Shown: positions 42,369-52,679 of the stretch, piece by piece
Layout: every line of letters begins with the position of its first letter
How positions within the stretch are numbered: the first letter of the stretch is position 1
Position numbers and translations under genes: made by a program
Notes under the pieces: model-generated
The model's database searches: none
What the model was told of the DNA's origin: nothing
Seen by the model: only the letters and a program-made list of their open reading frames with translations
Assembly: GCA_022606425.2 (NCBI GenBank)
Contig: JAHDVF020000424.1
Span: 62,001-126,000, forward strand
Length of the DNA stretch: 64,000 bases
DNA from: Lepidostoma basale
Lineage: Eukaryota > Arthropoda > Insecta > Trichoptera > Lepidostomatidae
Reading direction: 5' to 3'

Positions 42369-42550
42369 AATATGGAAGTTGCAATTGTATGATTATACAT
42401 TATATTTTCTATATTATCATATTTTACTACTCTAAAATTTATTTCGTTCAGGCTAAACTGTTTTATTCAGGAAAAATAATTTACATAAATAAAAATATAT
42501 TTGTACTAAGTCTTATGCTATAAGAAATATTTATTTACACGAAAATTAGA
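42369..42550 (+). repeat. Direct repeat, copy 2 of 2
   Basis: The second copy of the 41152 repeat, carrying an extra TGTATGATTATACATTATAT segment near its start. Confidence 0.75.
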
Positions 42551-42619
42551 AAATGGTATTTACACAAAAATAATGATATTGTAATTATTCGAATATAATT
42601 TGTTTTTTGAATGTATACA

Positions 42620-42975
42620 AATACTTGTTGACATTTCACCCATTGCGGGTTAATCATTTTTAAGGATTAATTGTATCTCAGATACAGATTAATTGTATAG
42701 TTATTGTATAGCATAATTTGTAAATAGTTTTTGGAAACAGAATATGGTGGTCGAGGCGTTTACAGGACTTATGACCTATCATTGGTTAGATTAAGCGTCC
42801 GCTTTATGTTAACAACATTCCACATTCCACCTTTCTTACGACCTCCATGTCTGACAAAATTTTGAAAGATGTAAATATGCTACTATGTTGAGAAACACTT
42901 CACATTTTTAGGTCAATCTACACTAGCGCCATCTATTTAGATTAGATGTAAGCATCTAGCAGAAAACCTATTCCA
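42620..42975. repeat. MITE-E copy
   Basis: It starts with ACCCATTGCGGGTTAATCAT and TTAATTGTATCTCAGATACAG, with a core GAAACAGAATATGGTGGTCG and GGACTTATGACC, ending near CGCCATCTATTTAGATT. Related copies lie at 49580-49930 and 60840-61175. Confidence 0.65.
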
Positions 42976-43004
42976 ATATATACTACGTCTGAATATTATT
43001 TATT

Positions 43005-43095
43005 TTAGAGGCTCAGGATAGGGTCGGCTGGGGAAACTTTTTGGAGGCGGCCAAGGTTCATCCAGGACTGTAGAGCCAGAAAGATGATGAGATGA
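43005..43095 (+). mobile_element. RTE-like LINE tail fragment with GATGA repeats
   Basis: It codes AQDRVGWGNFLEAAKVHPGL and then enters AAAGATGATGAGATGAT. The DRVGW-FLEAA order is typical of the extreme C-terminus of RTE-like LINEs. Confidence 0.6.
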
Positions 43096-43099
43096 TATT

Positions 43100-43750
43100 T
43101 CTTTTGAAATCTCATAATATACACCAGGTGTTCAATTTTTTTCAATATTTTGCAGTTAATAATTCTTTAAGTATGTCCAAATGTCTAATATTTAAACATT
43201 CAATTGTAATATATGATTTTAAATTATCAAGGCAAAATATGTCAAGTCTATATATAGATTATATTGGGGGCAAGATATATGTCTCCACGTGTAGTGTTAC
43301 AATAAAAAAAACACCCGGGGCCCCTGGAAACAATACAAAGTCGGCCAAACTTTTCATGACCATAGAAAAAGTATAGGAAAAATAAACCATCCCTAAAAAT
43401 CTACCTTGCAATTGACACCCAAAAGAAGTAGAATATTATACTATAAAACAACATTTAGTAAACAGCCGATTTGATCAACATCAAAAATTACAAAATTTAT
43501 ATTATTTAAATTATTATTTTATTTTATCTAGATCTAGGATAAAAGAACAGATGTATATTGATAATATATATTATAATATAATAAAAAACATGTATTTACT
43601 TAAGGTCATAGCATTTATTACCATCATGTATAATTACAGCATTTGGTATAATATAATCATAGCATTTAGTATAATATATGCATAGCATATAAAATCATAG
43701 CATATATTACCACCATTATCATTTCATATTTATGCTTTACCAACTTTTAT
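43100..43750. other. Unassigned AT-rich DNA
   Basis: No gene is recognised. A remnant CAAGGCAAAATATGTC at 43228-43243 belongs to the hammerhead-element group. Confidence 0.35.
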
Positions 43751-43751
43751 G

Positions 43752-43802
43752 TAGGTACCAGAAGATGGCAGCGAGCTGCGAAAACCAGTCGAAACCATGA
43801 GA
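43752..43802 (+). ncRNA. Degenerate hammerhead-like motif, CAGAAGA type
   Basis: CAGAAGA replaces CTGANGA. GCAG/CTGC forms a stem II-like hairpin, followed by GAAAACCAGTC. It resembles the motif at 46366-46425. Inactive by canonical rules. Confidence 0.35.
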
Positions 43803-43884
43803 TCATTTGCAATTAAACTGAATATATGTTAAAAAGGATTTATTTTTTTGTTAAAAAAAAAACATTTGTTACTTACAGTGAACA

Positions 43885-44985
43885 TAACTAACTAACCATC
43901 ACGCCGTCTCTCCGAAGGGGTCGGCAGAATAAATGAACTGCCACACTTTTCTTCCCGTCACATTTCTCTCGCGTCCTCAACATTCATATATCGTGGCATG
44001 CACGCGCGTCGATTTCTCTGACTCCTCACATGGCCGACATTCAATATTTGATTTATTTGATCGTGCCACGTTTTCCTCGGTCTTCCTCTATTTCTGGTTC
44101 CATTTACATCGTAAACATATATTTTCTTTACCATTCTTTCTTCATTCATTCTTTCCATACGTACAAACCATCTTAATGATCCTTTCATTATTTTGTTCAT
44201 AACACCATTATTCGCACCGCATTCACTTCTTATATTTTCATTCGACACTCTATAATACACAGAGTATCCACACATTCGTCTAAGAGATCTCATTTCTCCT
44301 GCATTTTTTCTACTTTCATCCTTCTTTTGCCAGTTCCATGCTTCGCTTCCATACATAAGGGTCGGTAGAAGAACACCATTGTGCACTGCCATTCTAGCTT
44401 TTTTGGATAGGTTTTTGTTTGCGATGACAACTTTAAGTGCACCATTCACTTTGTTGCCTGCCCCAACCCTTCTTTCAATATCCCTCTCCACTCGCCCATC
44501 TCTTGCAAACATACTACCTAAATACACGAACTTAACTACTTGCTCTAAATGTTTCAAAAAGCATTACCTTGGACTTATTAACATTCATCATCAGCTCATT
44601 TCGCATGCATACCTCATACATACAATTCACCAGGACTTGTAGTTCATGCTTGTTGTCTGCAAGAAGGACAGCGTCATCCGCATACAAGAGACAGCTTACT
44701 GACACTCCGCTCATTTTGGCACCTACTTCCAACCCTTTCAGCTCTTTCATACATTTGTCCATATACAGATTAAATAACCACGAGGACATTGCGCAACCCT
44801 GTTTGACACCTTTATTGATATCAAACCAGGCTGTAAGATCTCCATTTACTCTGACACTAGCAGTGCTTTCCGTGTACGAGTATAGCGACTAAATTGCCGT
44901 GATCAGTTTTGTACTTATTCCATATTCAGACAATATTTTCCACAACTTTTCTCTATTAATACAGTGAAATTCTACCAAGACATTT
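43885..44985 (-). mobile_element. LINE-A, longest contiguous copy (about 1.1 kb)
   Basis: On the minus strand, from about 44960 downwards, it codes the reverse transcriptase palm (MSSWLFNLYMDKCMKELKG, LLYADDAVLLAD, frame 44789-44532). A frameshift and small deletion near 44545-44557 come next. A 199-codon frame (44557-43958) then runs through VVKFVYLGSMFARDGRVERD, LPTLMYGSEAWNWQKKDE, MCGYSVYYR, MKGSLRW, NRGRPRKTWHDQINQ and RRACMPRYMNVED. The tail is TAACTAACTAACC on the plus strand. Endonuclease and the reverse transcriptase N-terminus are missing. It is the best template for a LINE-A consensus. Confidence 0.92.
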
Positions 44986-44989
44986 CAAA

Positions 44990-45595
44990 TAACAACATTT
45001 ATATAAAATCATGACTATAAGTAACCTAGATAAAAATATAGAAATTGTTTATTATTATTCTGGCAATGTAAACACGCTATTGGGCGTCAGAAAGCAAGAG
45101 GTTAACGACGTTAATGATGCCCTAATGCTCCTAGTAAAAGCCAAAGCGGAGGTAAGGCTTCCTAAGGCAGGATAATAAATATCTTTTCAAGTAATGGAAC
45201 AGGAAAGAGTTGTAAGGCCCGAGGTGAGGCCTGGACCGTTCTGGTAATCACTGATTCTTTAGACGCCAGATATGGGTCAAGGTGAATACGATAACCGGAG
45301 CCATGATGTATTTTCTATTCAGCTTTCGTCAGCCAATGGCCACATAAAATATGTCTCGAACAGTATCGAACTTCTATATGGCATGGTAAGATTATCTTGC
45401 GCTGCAAAAATATGTTTTTGGGATGGATGTTTTTGATACTCGGTCGAGCACAAACGAGAGTGATGTGTTATTATTTTTTTTTTCATAAAATATTTCAATA
45501 ATTTCTCGTGTATCTGAAATACTGACTAATCAATTTAAAGCAATTTAAAATTCGAACCCAAACTGTTTGTAAAAATAAATCCTTTTTATTTATTT
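44990..45595. other. Unassigned DNA
   Basis: No gene or known repeat is recognised. Confidence 0.3.
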
Positions 45596-45696
45596 TTTAC
45601 TATATCATCGTAACTTTGTGTTGCGGATTCATTGAATAAGTTTTTTAGACTTTGTATACAACACAAACTTTATTATAAAAAAAAATAATTAAAAAA

Positions 45697-45742
45697 ACAA
45701 ACATGTTTTGGACACAGAAGCCCTTCATCAGTGTTATAAATA
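45697..45742 (-). ncRNA. Hammerhead-like motif, one core change
   Basis: Core CTGATGA (complement of 45725-45731), extra A, stem II GGGC/GTCC, then AAAAC instead of GAAAC, AT loop, GT, T. Stem I AACA/TGTT has four pairs. The G12 to A change should inactivate it. Confidence 0.55.
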
Positions 45743-46085
45743 TATATATTTTTCTAATTTCATGAATGTGGTCAGTTTTGACCGATATTAAAATGATTTT
45801 TTTTCGAACGTATAAAAGTTCGAAAAAAATCTTTCTTTATTTTTACAAACATTTTGGGATTGAATTTTATATTGCTTTGATTTGATTAGTCAGTATTGCA
45901 GATATACGAGAAATGCATAGAATTGCAATTATGCATGAGCATTTGTTATAAACAAACATTTTTAGTAAATCTTAAATAATAAATGTTATAACAAATGCAT
46001 AAACGTTCGAAAAAAAAATATTTCAACCTAAATATCTATCAGTAATACTCGTATCTCTTAAAACTGACCAAACAATTTGTTAAAA

Positions 46086-46138
46086 TATTTATAACACTGA
46101 TAAAGGGCTTCTATGTCCGAAACATGTTTTGTTTTTAA
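46086..46138 (+). ncRNA. Hammerhead-like motif, partner arm
   Basis: Core CTGATAA, extra A, stem II GGGC/GTCC, GAAAC, AT, GT, T. It has GAAAC where its partner has lost it, and has lost G8 where its partner keeps it. The two arms complement each other's core losses. Confidence 0.55.
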
Positions 46139-46365
46139 TTATATTTTTTAAATAATGTTCATGTAGTATACAAAGTTTAAAAATCAGTATTCCTTTTATT
46201 TACATTATTATTAAAAACGTTTTGTTTCCTAGAAATTTTTAAAATTTTGTTAAAAAATATAACATATTAAAAACTTATTTGACTTAATCTGTCAATATTA
46301 ACAATGAAAATCAAACAAGTCTTTAAATAAAATATTTACTTTAACGCCATGTGTTATTCTCATTT

Positions 46366-46425
46366 CAACCGGTTTTGACAGCTGGCTGCTATCTTCTGGA
46401 AGCTGGAAATGCTGATACCGGTACG
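46366..46425 (-). ncRNA. Degenerate hammerhead-like motif with 6-bp stem I
   Basis: On the minus strand CATTTC and GAAATG form a 6-bp outer stem I with an internal loop. CAGAAGA, a stem-loop, CAAAAC, CG, GT, T lie between. The core has two changes. It is related to 43752-43802. Confidence 0.4.
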
Positions 46426-46429
46426 AACT

Positions 46430-46895
46430 AGATCACCGAATGGATTATAACAGAATATTTAATATAAAGATTTTTTGACAATGATCATCTACAAATAAAT
46501 TTAATTTATCAACATTTATTATATTTGTCATATTATGTCAATCTAATATAATAATAACTTCTATAAAACAAATGTTTTCGTTTGTATATATAATATTACT
46601 TGTATTGTTTTACATCATTGTTCAAGATAAAATAAACTATAATAGTATGTTATTTTTGAGTATTTAAAAATTTCAAAAATATTCTTCTAACTTCTGTGTT
46701 GCCGAAACCGGTGAAAATTAGAATAGAAAGTGTAAAAATTTTAATAATTATTATAAATAAAATAATAAATTGATAACTTTTTAATGTTTTTACGTGTATT
46801 ATAAGATATACCATGAACACTGTATTGGTATACATTTATATCCTTTGAATTAAAAAAATATATAATAATTTTATCATCGACAAATTTTAAATGCT
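46430..46895. other. Unassigned AT-rich DNA
   Basis: No gene is recognised. TTGTTCAAGATAAAATAA (46617-46634) is the tail segment of the GCC-type foldback family. Confidence 0.35.
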
Positions 46896-46899
46896 AAAA

Positions 46900-47160
46900 T
46901 AAGGAAGGAATGTAGAGCGGATGAAAGTGTAATGAAAAAAAAATACGAAAAGATACTGCGTCAGTTTGGACATATGGAACGCATGGATGAAGGAAAAATG
47001 GTTAAGAATAATATACGTTAACGGTGTGAATCAAATTTTAAAGGTTGGCCATGTAAGAAGTCGGAAGAATCGACGTGCGTGTATGACTCGCTGTATGAAT
47101 GTGGAGGAAGCTACCTACCCCTGCGGGGCAACCGCGTGATGGTTTGTTGTTGTTGTTCAT
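46900..47160 (+). mobile_element. LINE-A2 3' fragment with TTG tail
   Basis: Degraded coding for ECRADESVM, FGHMERMDEGKMV, NQILKVGHVRSRRNRRACMT and RCMNVEE, with a deletion before GCAACCGCGTGATGGTTTG. The tail is TTGTTGTTGTT, not TTAG. Confidence 0.8.
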
Positions 47161-47615
47161 AGACAAGTTTTGTTGTATTCCGTTTCCTGTGTACAAACAT
47201 CAGAAGTTAGTAAATAAAAAGTCGTTTGTCTGTTAAAAAAGCAAGTAAATAGGCGTAATTAATTCTCTGGGTCGAATTAGTCTATTTTACGATACACGCC
47301 TTCCTTCCAAAACTGCGGTACAAAGCGGCAGACAGCGTGGATCTCAAACAATCCCTGTTTTGGTACGGTAAAGAAAATCTTCGCCGAAATGAAAATCTCC
47401 GGCTTAAACAGCGAACAATGTGCTTTCATGGGAGCTGCCAGTCACCGCGCTGGTGTTCGCTTGTTTTTTTTGTATGGAATATGCCAACCGTAATGATGGA
47501 GGCTTTCGTTGATAGAACTCCGAGAGGAATTTTCCCTTGCACTGGATTTTTTACGAAGCTTAAGACAAACCTTTTATTGTAATGACCACGCTCCATCTAT
47601 TTTTTGAGTTACAGA
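47161..47615. other. Unassigned DNA with an 81-codon open frame
   Basis: A plus-strand open frame at 47337-47582 (MDLKQSLFWYGKENLRRNEN...) lies in moderately balanced-composition DNA. I recognise no domain. It may be an exon fragment or a degraded transposon. Confidence 0.25.
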
Positions 47616-47617
47616 CT

Positions 47618-48005
47618 TTCTGCTGTTGCGGCACTCCATCCTTGCCAAATACAATGATATATAATAAAATAACAAAATAAAAATAACATAACGCAAAATG
47701 TAATTGTTTATATTCACATAATATAATATAATTTTAGACAAATTTAAGGCGTTAACACTATCGTTCTCCCGATGATGAAGGTCTTCGAAACATGTCGAGA
47801 AAAATAAACTTAAAAGTGGAAAAAACAGTGTTTTAATTCATAAAAAATCGTATAATATAATTGTTTTCGTTGGTGCACATGTAGTCAGCTGGAAGATCCG
47901 GACTTTTAATTTAATTTAATTTAATTTATTATTTTCTGTATTAACCGGTTTTTTTAATTGACCTGATTAGGCACTTAAAACAATTCAACTCTAGCAAGAA
48001 CTACA
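47618..48005 (+). repeat. Hammerhead-element family copy, TTCTCCCG type
   Basis: It begins with a GCGGCACTCCATCC stub shared with SINE-A. ACAAAATAAAAATAACAT and the motif at 47762-47806 follow, then GGAAGATCCGGACTTTT, AGGCACTTAA and CAAGAACTAC. The last segments also occur at 58330-58620. Confidence 0.55.
47762..47806 (+). ncRNA. Hammerhead-like motif, TTCTC/GAGAA stem I
   Basis: TTCTC (47764-47768) pairs with GAGAA after the GTC cleavage-site trinucleotide. The core is CGATGATGA, stem II is a short GAAG/CTTC hairpin, then GAAAC, AT, GT, C. Stem II merges with the core, so folding is uncertain. Confidence 0.45.
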
Positions 48006-49575
48006 CAACGTCTTTTTTAAATATATTTATTTATTTGACACATTCACCATGAGTGTTACGTGTCATACATTCATGTTACATGTTTATTTACAAACAATTA
48101 ATACATTTAAAAATAATATAATCTAATAACATAATTGCACAGTTTAAATTAACAAATATTAATTATAATCTTAATAATTGTGTGAAAAAAGGAATAGAGA
48201 AAACTAACTTTTAGATGCACAATAAAATCGTGAAATTCTTATAATTTTAAATTATTGGTAGAGAGAAAATGATTTAATTATATAATCACAAGTTTTGATT
48301 GTGATGACAATTATACTTCTATGGTGATGGAAAATGTGAAAAATACACTAATGATTTCTTTGAGAAAGTTTTTCCGCCCTACTTCGAATTAGGCTCTATT
48401 GTAAAACAACTCACTATCCCAGTAGAAACAAAAATAAAAAATATCATATAACATAAAGTATTTATAGGACATTTGTTGAGAAAACATAAAACTTATTTTA
48501 TAAATTCCAAATGTTAATCGATACGAAAAATCATTTTCTAACGCTTTATATACATATAAATTGGTTTAGTTGGCTACGATGGATATATTTTTAACAAGTG
48601 TATAATAAACAATTACTTATTATTAATATATGCACGAGATATTAAGAATCAATTGTAACTTACTTCCGTGTCTATTGAAACGTGACATAATATAAACAAA
48701 TCACCGTACCTGCTACAACGCTAGTGTTTTGTTTATTTACATTTTTTTATTAAATAGACACACCTTTAATTTCTGTTTATAGTTTAATTTTTTTTTATAT
48801 ATTTTAATTAACTTGCAAATCACGAATACTTGTTTGTGTTAAAAGAAATACACACACCCACGATCTTAATGTCACCTTCTGTAATTGGTATCAAGTACCA
48901 AACCTCCTGTACGCGAAGTAAACAATTCCAAGAAATTTTACAACTCTGTACTCAGCAAAGTACACAATGGGAGTTTTTCGAGTTAACAAAATTACGTAAT
49001 GTATGAATAAATTTGAAGAACCTCTCCGCTTTTCTTAATTTTACTAGCTCTAAGGATATAAAGAGCCGCCCTCATGTTTAAGAAAGTAATTTGGTATTCA
49101 TGAAGTTTTTGAATGAGTTGAAAATACGAGCCATGTAAAGAATTTTATAAAAATATTCCGAGATTATGAATTGAGCAGATATTTTAAGCTTTCAAAAAGC
49201 TCGCTAAACAATAAAAAAGATTAGTCTCGTGCAAGGCATGTCACACGCGTAAAATTATCCTCTTTTTGATGTTGTAGCGTAATTTAAGTTTAGAAGATAA
49301 ACATGAGGGTCTTATATAAGTTATGATACTATTTTCGAGGTAATTTTACAAACGTTTATTCGTAAATTATACATGCTATCGTTTTCATTGAGATAATTCC
49401 GCATCGTATTTATGTATTTATATTTTATATAAAAAAGTGGTTTGAGCGACTGTTCGGCATGAAACCATAATGTTACTTCACTTGTTTCATTGCATTTTTG
49501 TTATCATTTATAACTCTTTAACTCTTTTTTGTACTAGTTTAACTTTCGATTCCATAATCTATACTATTAATTCTT
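48006..49575. other. Unassigned AT-rich DNA
   Basis: No gene or known repeat is recognised over about 1.5 kb. This is the longest unexplained stretch. Confidence 0.35.
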
Positions 49576-49579
49576 CTTT

Positions 49580-49930
49580 TTTAAGTTTTAATTATATCTC
49601 AATAGAGACGTAGATGTAAATTATTTGGAAACAGAATATGGAAGTCGAGGCGTTTACAGGACTTATGACCTGCCATTGGTTGGGTCAGGCGATCACTTTA
49701 TGTTAACAACAATCCCCATTTCGCCCTTCTTACGACACCACATTTGACAAATTTTTGGAACTTGTATATGTGCTACTATTTTTAATAACTTCACATTGTT
49801 GTGCATCTGTTTCCAAATAATTTACATCTTCGTCTTTATTGAGATACAATTAATCCTTAAAAAATTATTAACCCGCAATGGGTAAAAATCCAGTATTTGT
49901 CTACAAGTATTTGCATACAAAAAAAAAATT
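49580..49930. repeat. MITE-E copy with inverted ends
   Basis: The left end is ATCTCAATAGAGACGTAGAT and GTAAATTATTTGGAAACAG. The right end is CTGTTTCCAAATAATTTAC, GTCTTTATTGAGATACAAT and TTAACCCGCAATGGGT. The ends are inverted copies of about 45 bp. The core GGACTTATGACC is shared with the other copies. No coding capacity. Confidence 0.75.
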
Positions 49931-49984
49931 CTATTAATTCTTCAAATAATTTATAACAAAATTATTTATTTAAACGAAACGATA

Positions 49985-50160
49985 TAAACGCACCTAGAAA
50001 TAGAGGAAAATAGAGACAGCATGATCAAATAAACCAAATATTAAAGGTCGGCCATGCGAGGAGTCGGAAAAATCGACGTGCATGAGTTACACGATGTATT
50101 AATGTTGAGAAAACGAGAGAACTATGGAACTAGGTAGTCCATTCACTCTGCCTACCCTTT
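49985..50160 (+). mobile_element. LINE-A 3' fragment, short
   Basis: It codes HDQINQILKVGHARSRKNR and degraded CMNVE and VVHSLCLPF segments. It stops at TACCCTTTAT before the 3' end. Confidence 0.7.
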
Positions 50161-50269
50161 ATATAACCTTGTAAATTGCTCGAAACAAATTTTACTAAGC
50201 AAGCTATCGAACATTTAAGGTTAAGATAAAACTCGTATTCTGATAATATTTACTATGTACATAATATTT

Positions 50270-50550
50270 TATATTGCGTGCAAAAAAAGTGTCAAAAAGT
50301 GTTGTGAAAATACAATGACGATTTTTATGAATTTAAACACACAGTTTTTTTTACCACCATTGAGTTTGTTTTGCTCGATGTGTTTCGAAGGATTTAACAC
50401 TTTATTATCGGCCGAATGATATAAATTGTTTATATCGTTCTCCCGATTATATGGTGAAGGTGTAAAGCCTTCGAAACATGTCGAGAAAAATAAGCCCGAA
50501 AGTGGAAAAAAGCAATGTTTTACAAGAAATTCGTGATTATGAAATTCCAC
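50270..50550. repeat. Hammerhead foldback, TTCTCCCG type
   Basis: Partially inverted arms. On the minus strand near 50370-50410 ATCCTTCGAAACACATCGAG is seen. On the plus strand at 50436-50492, TTCTCCCG, GGTGAAGG, CCTTCGAAACATGTCGAGAA. The plus motif has a GAAGG/CCTTC stem, GAAAC, AT, GT, C and the TTCTC/GAGAA stem I. CTGANGA is replaced by TGGTGA. Confidence 0.55.
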
Positions 50551-50621
50551 GGTGTAGTTGCCTTTTTTTTTTTTTTTTTTTTAATTATCAAATATTAAAA
50601 ATACAATATTTTCAAAAAGAT

Positions 50622-51390
50622 TAGTTCGTGTATTAAGGTAGTATGTTTACAAGAGATGAGCGAGTGGAGGGTATTGAAAGAAGAGTTGGGGCAGGCAACA
50701 AAGTGAATGGTGCACTTAAAGTTGTCATCGCAAACAAAAACCTATCAAAAATATCTAGAATGGCAGTGCACAATGGTGTTCTTCTACCGACCCTTATGTA
50801 TGAAAGCGAAGCATGGAACTGGCAAAAGAAGGATGAAAGTAGAATTAATGCAGTAGAAATGAGATCTCTTAGACGAATGTGTCGATACTCTGTGTATGAT
50901 AGAGTGCCGAATGAAAATATAAGATGTGAATGCGGTGCGAATGATGGTGTTATGAACAATATAATGAAAGGATCATTAAGATGGTTTGGATATATGCAAA
51001 GTATGAATTAAGAAAGAATGGTAAAAAATATATATATATTAACGATGTAAATGGAACAAGAAATATTGGTAGACTGGGGAAAACGTGGCACGGTCAAATA
51101 AATCAAATATTGAATGTCGGCCATGTGAGGAGTCAGAGAAATCGACGCGCGTGCATCAAATAAATCAAATATTGAATGTCGGCCATGTGAGGAGTCAGAG
51201 AAATCGACGCGCGTGCATTACACGATGTATGAATGTTTTTTTTGTGGAAGCCAGCCATTTATTGATGAATGATATGTGTGACAATCTATCGCCATCGAAA
51301 GACCAAAGTGTGGCGACGGGGAATCCATTCGGTGTGGCAGTCTTCTTTCTGCCTATGCCTTCGGGGACACGGCGTGATGGTTAGTTAGTT
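50622..51390 (+). mobile_element. LINE-A copy with a perfect 62-bp tandem duplication
   Basis: A 122-codon frame (50643-51011) reads MFTRDERVEGIERRVGAG, LPTLMYESEAWNWQKKDE, CRYSVYDR and MKGSLRWFGYM. Downstream frames carry GKTWHGQINQILNVGHVR. The 62-bp segment 51095-51156 is repeated exactly at 51157-51218. About 51265-51345 contains a scrambled SINE1 piece (GTGTGACAATCTATCGCCAT, GACGGGGAATCC). The copy ends GTGATGGTTAGTTAGTTA. Confidence 0.85.
51095..51218 (+). repeat. 62-bp perfect tandem duplication
   Basis: Two identical 62-bp units (each starting CAAATAAATCAAATATTGAA and ending GCGCGTGCAT) cover the NQILNVGHVRSQRNRRA codons. Identity implies a recent event in an old LINE copy. Confidence 0.9.
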
Positions 51391-51399
51391 ATTATTTTT

Positions 51400-51830
51400 T
51401 CAAAAAGTTTTTCAAATGTATCAAGTTTGTCTGTGGCATTTAGAAGGGCTGAGAGGGCCCGAGGCAGGTGCAGGGGTCCCAAGGCGGCAGTACCGCAACA
51501 GGTCCTCCTGACACACTTCCCAGCGGCCCCTAGGTCAGGCAGATGATGTTCCGATCCTAAATAGGCCACCCGCTAGCCGCTGGTCGATACGGGCCGCGCG
51601 GTATTCAAGGCCAGTTGCACCTTTGTCCTATGCACTCATACCTAATGTACTCCGGAATTTAGCGCAATCGAAGTCCTATTTTATCGCCTCCCTTTGAGAG
51701 ATGTTATCTCGCACATGCCCACATACTGGGCCACCATCTGTAATGGGACCAAGGGAAATGTGAAGTTAATGTGAAGGGGAAATTTTTCACTATTGAGGTG
51801 TGTATAAATATATATTTATTAATATATTTT
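51400..51830. other. GC-rich unassigned segment
   Basis: 51420-51600 is GC-rich, with a 62-codon minus-strand frame (AYLGSEHHLPDLGAAGKC...). It could be a LINE C-terminus but I cannot assign it. The rest is unremarkable. Confidence 0.3.
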
Positions 51831-51834
51831 TGAT

Positions 51835-52490
51835 CCTTTCATAATTTTGTTCATAACACCTTCTTCCGCTCTACATTCCTTTCTTATATCAGCATTTGAG
51901 ATTTTGTCGTATATCATTTCTACAACACACACGTCTTAGGGACCTCATCTCTACCGCATTTATTTTGCTTTCATCCTTCTTCTGCCAGTTCCTTGCTTCG
52001 CTTCCATACATTAGGGATAGGACTAGAACTCTATTGTGAACGGCCGTTTTCGCTTTCTTTAATAAATTATTTTTTCCAATAACTATTCTTAAAGCTCCAT
52101 TCTCTTTGTGACCCGCACCAACCCTTCTTTTTCGACGTCATTATCCGTTCGGCCATCTGCTGTGAACATGCTACATAAATACACAATTCCCTCACTTGTT
52201 CCAAGTTTTCTTCTTCTGCTGCGATGGTTCGGACATATGGAACGCATAGAATGGTAAAGAAAGTATACGTTATTGATGTAAATGGAGTACGGTGTCGAGG
52301 CAGACCGAGGAAAACATGGCATGACCAAATTAATAGAATTTTAAAGGTTGGTCATGTTAGAAGTTGGAGGAATCGACGTGCGTGTATGACTCGTTGTATG
52401 AATGTGGAGAAAGCTAGAGAGGTTTGCCAGGATAGAGTAGTGTGGCAGACCATTCTCTCTGCCAACCCCTGCGGGGAAATTTTATTTGTT
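51835..52490. mobile_element. LINE-A2 copy with inverted 5' half (twin-priming type)
   Basis: 51835-52205 is on the minus strand and codes the upstream part (YLCSMFTADGRTDNDV, LVRVTKRMEL, ARNWQKKDE, MRSLRR..., up to MKGS). 52214-52490 is on the plus strand and codes the downstream part starting exactly after that point (LRWFGHMERI, RGRPRKTWHDQINRILKVGH, RRACMTRCMNVEKAREVCQD, VVWQTILSANPCGE). The breakpoint falls within GGATC-GCTGCGATGG of the intact sequence. The 5' half is inverted and lies before the 3' half, the hallmark of twin priming. Confidence 0.85.
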
Positions 52491-52679
52491 TGTTTATATT
52501 TTTGATAAACTCATCATTACTGAAAAATATCATAACGATGTTTTTTTTACGAATAAAAACACTGTTTTTCTACTATAATATTATAGTATTTATAAGTTTA
52601 TTGTTCTCGGCTGTTTTGAAGACCCAATTATACTTATGAAAGCGTCTGCTTTGTACAAGTTTTAATATAGTTCATTGTT

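Larger units (their letters stand above)
45600..46200. repeat. Hammerhead foldback (GGGC/GTCC type), both arms
   Basis: Inverted arms: left about 45600-45800, right about 46030-46200. They share GTATACAACACAAACTTTAT, the hammerhead motif, and GTCAGTTTTGACC. An inner pair of CGTTCGAAAAAAA segments and ~200 bp of AT-rich DNA lie between. Confidence 0.75.

Noticed and set aside
41152..42550. LTR retrotransposon with paired LTRs
   Set aside because: Repeats are short, lack TG...CA ends, and enclose no primer-binding site, polypurine tract or gag-pol coding.
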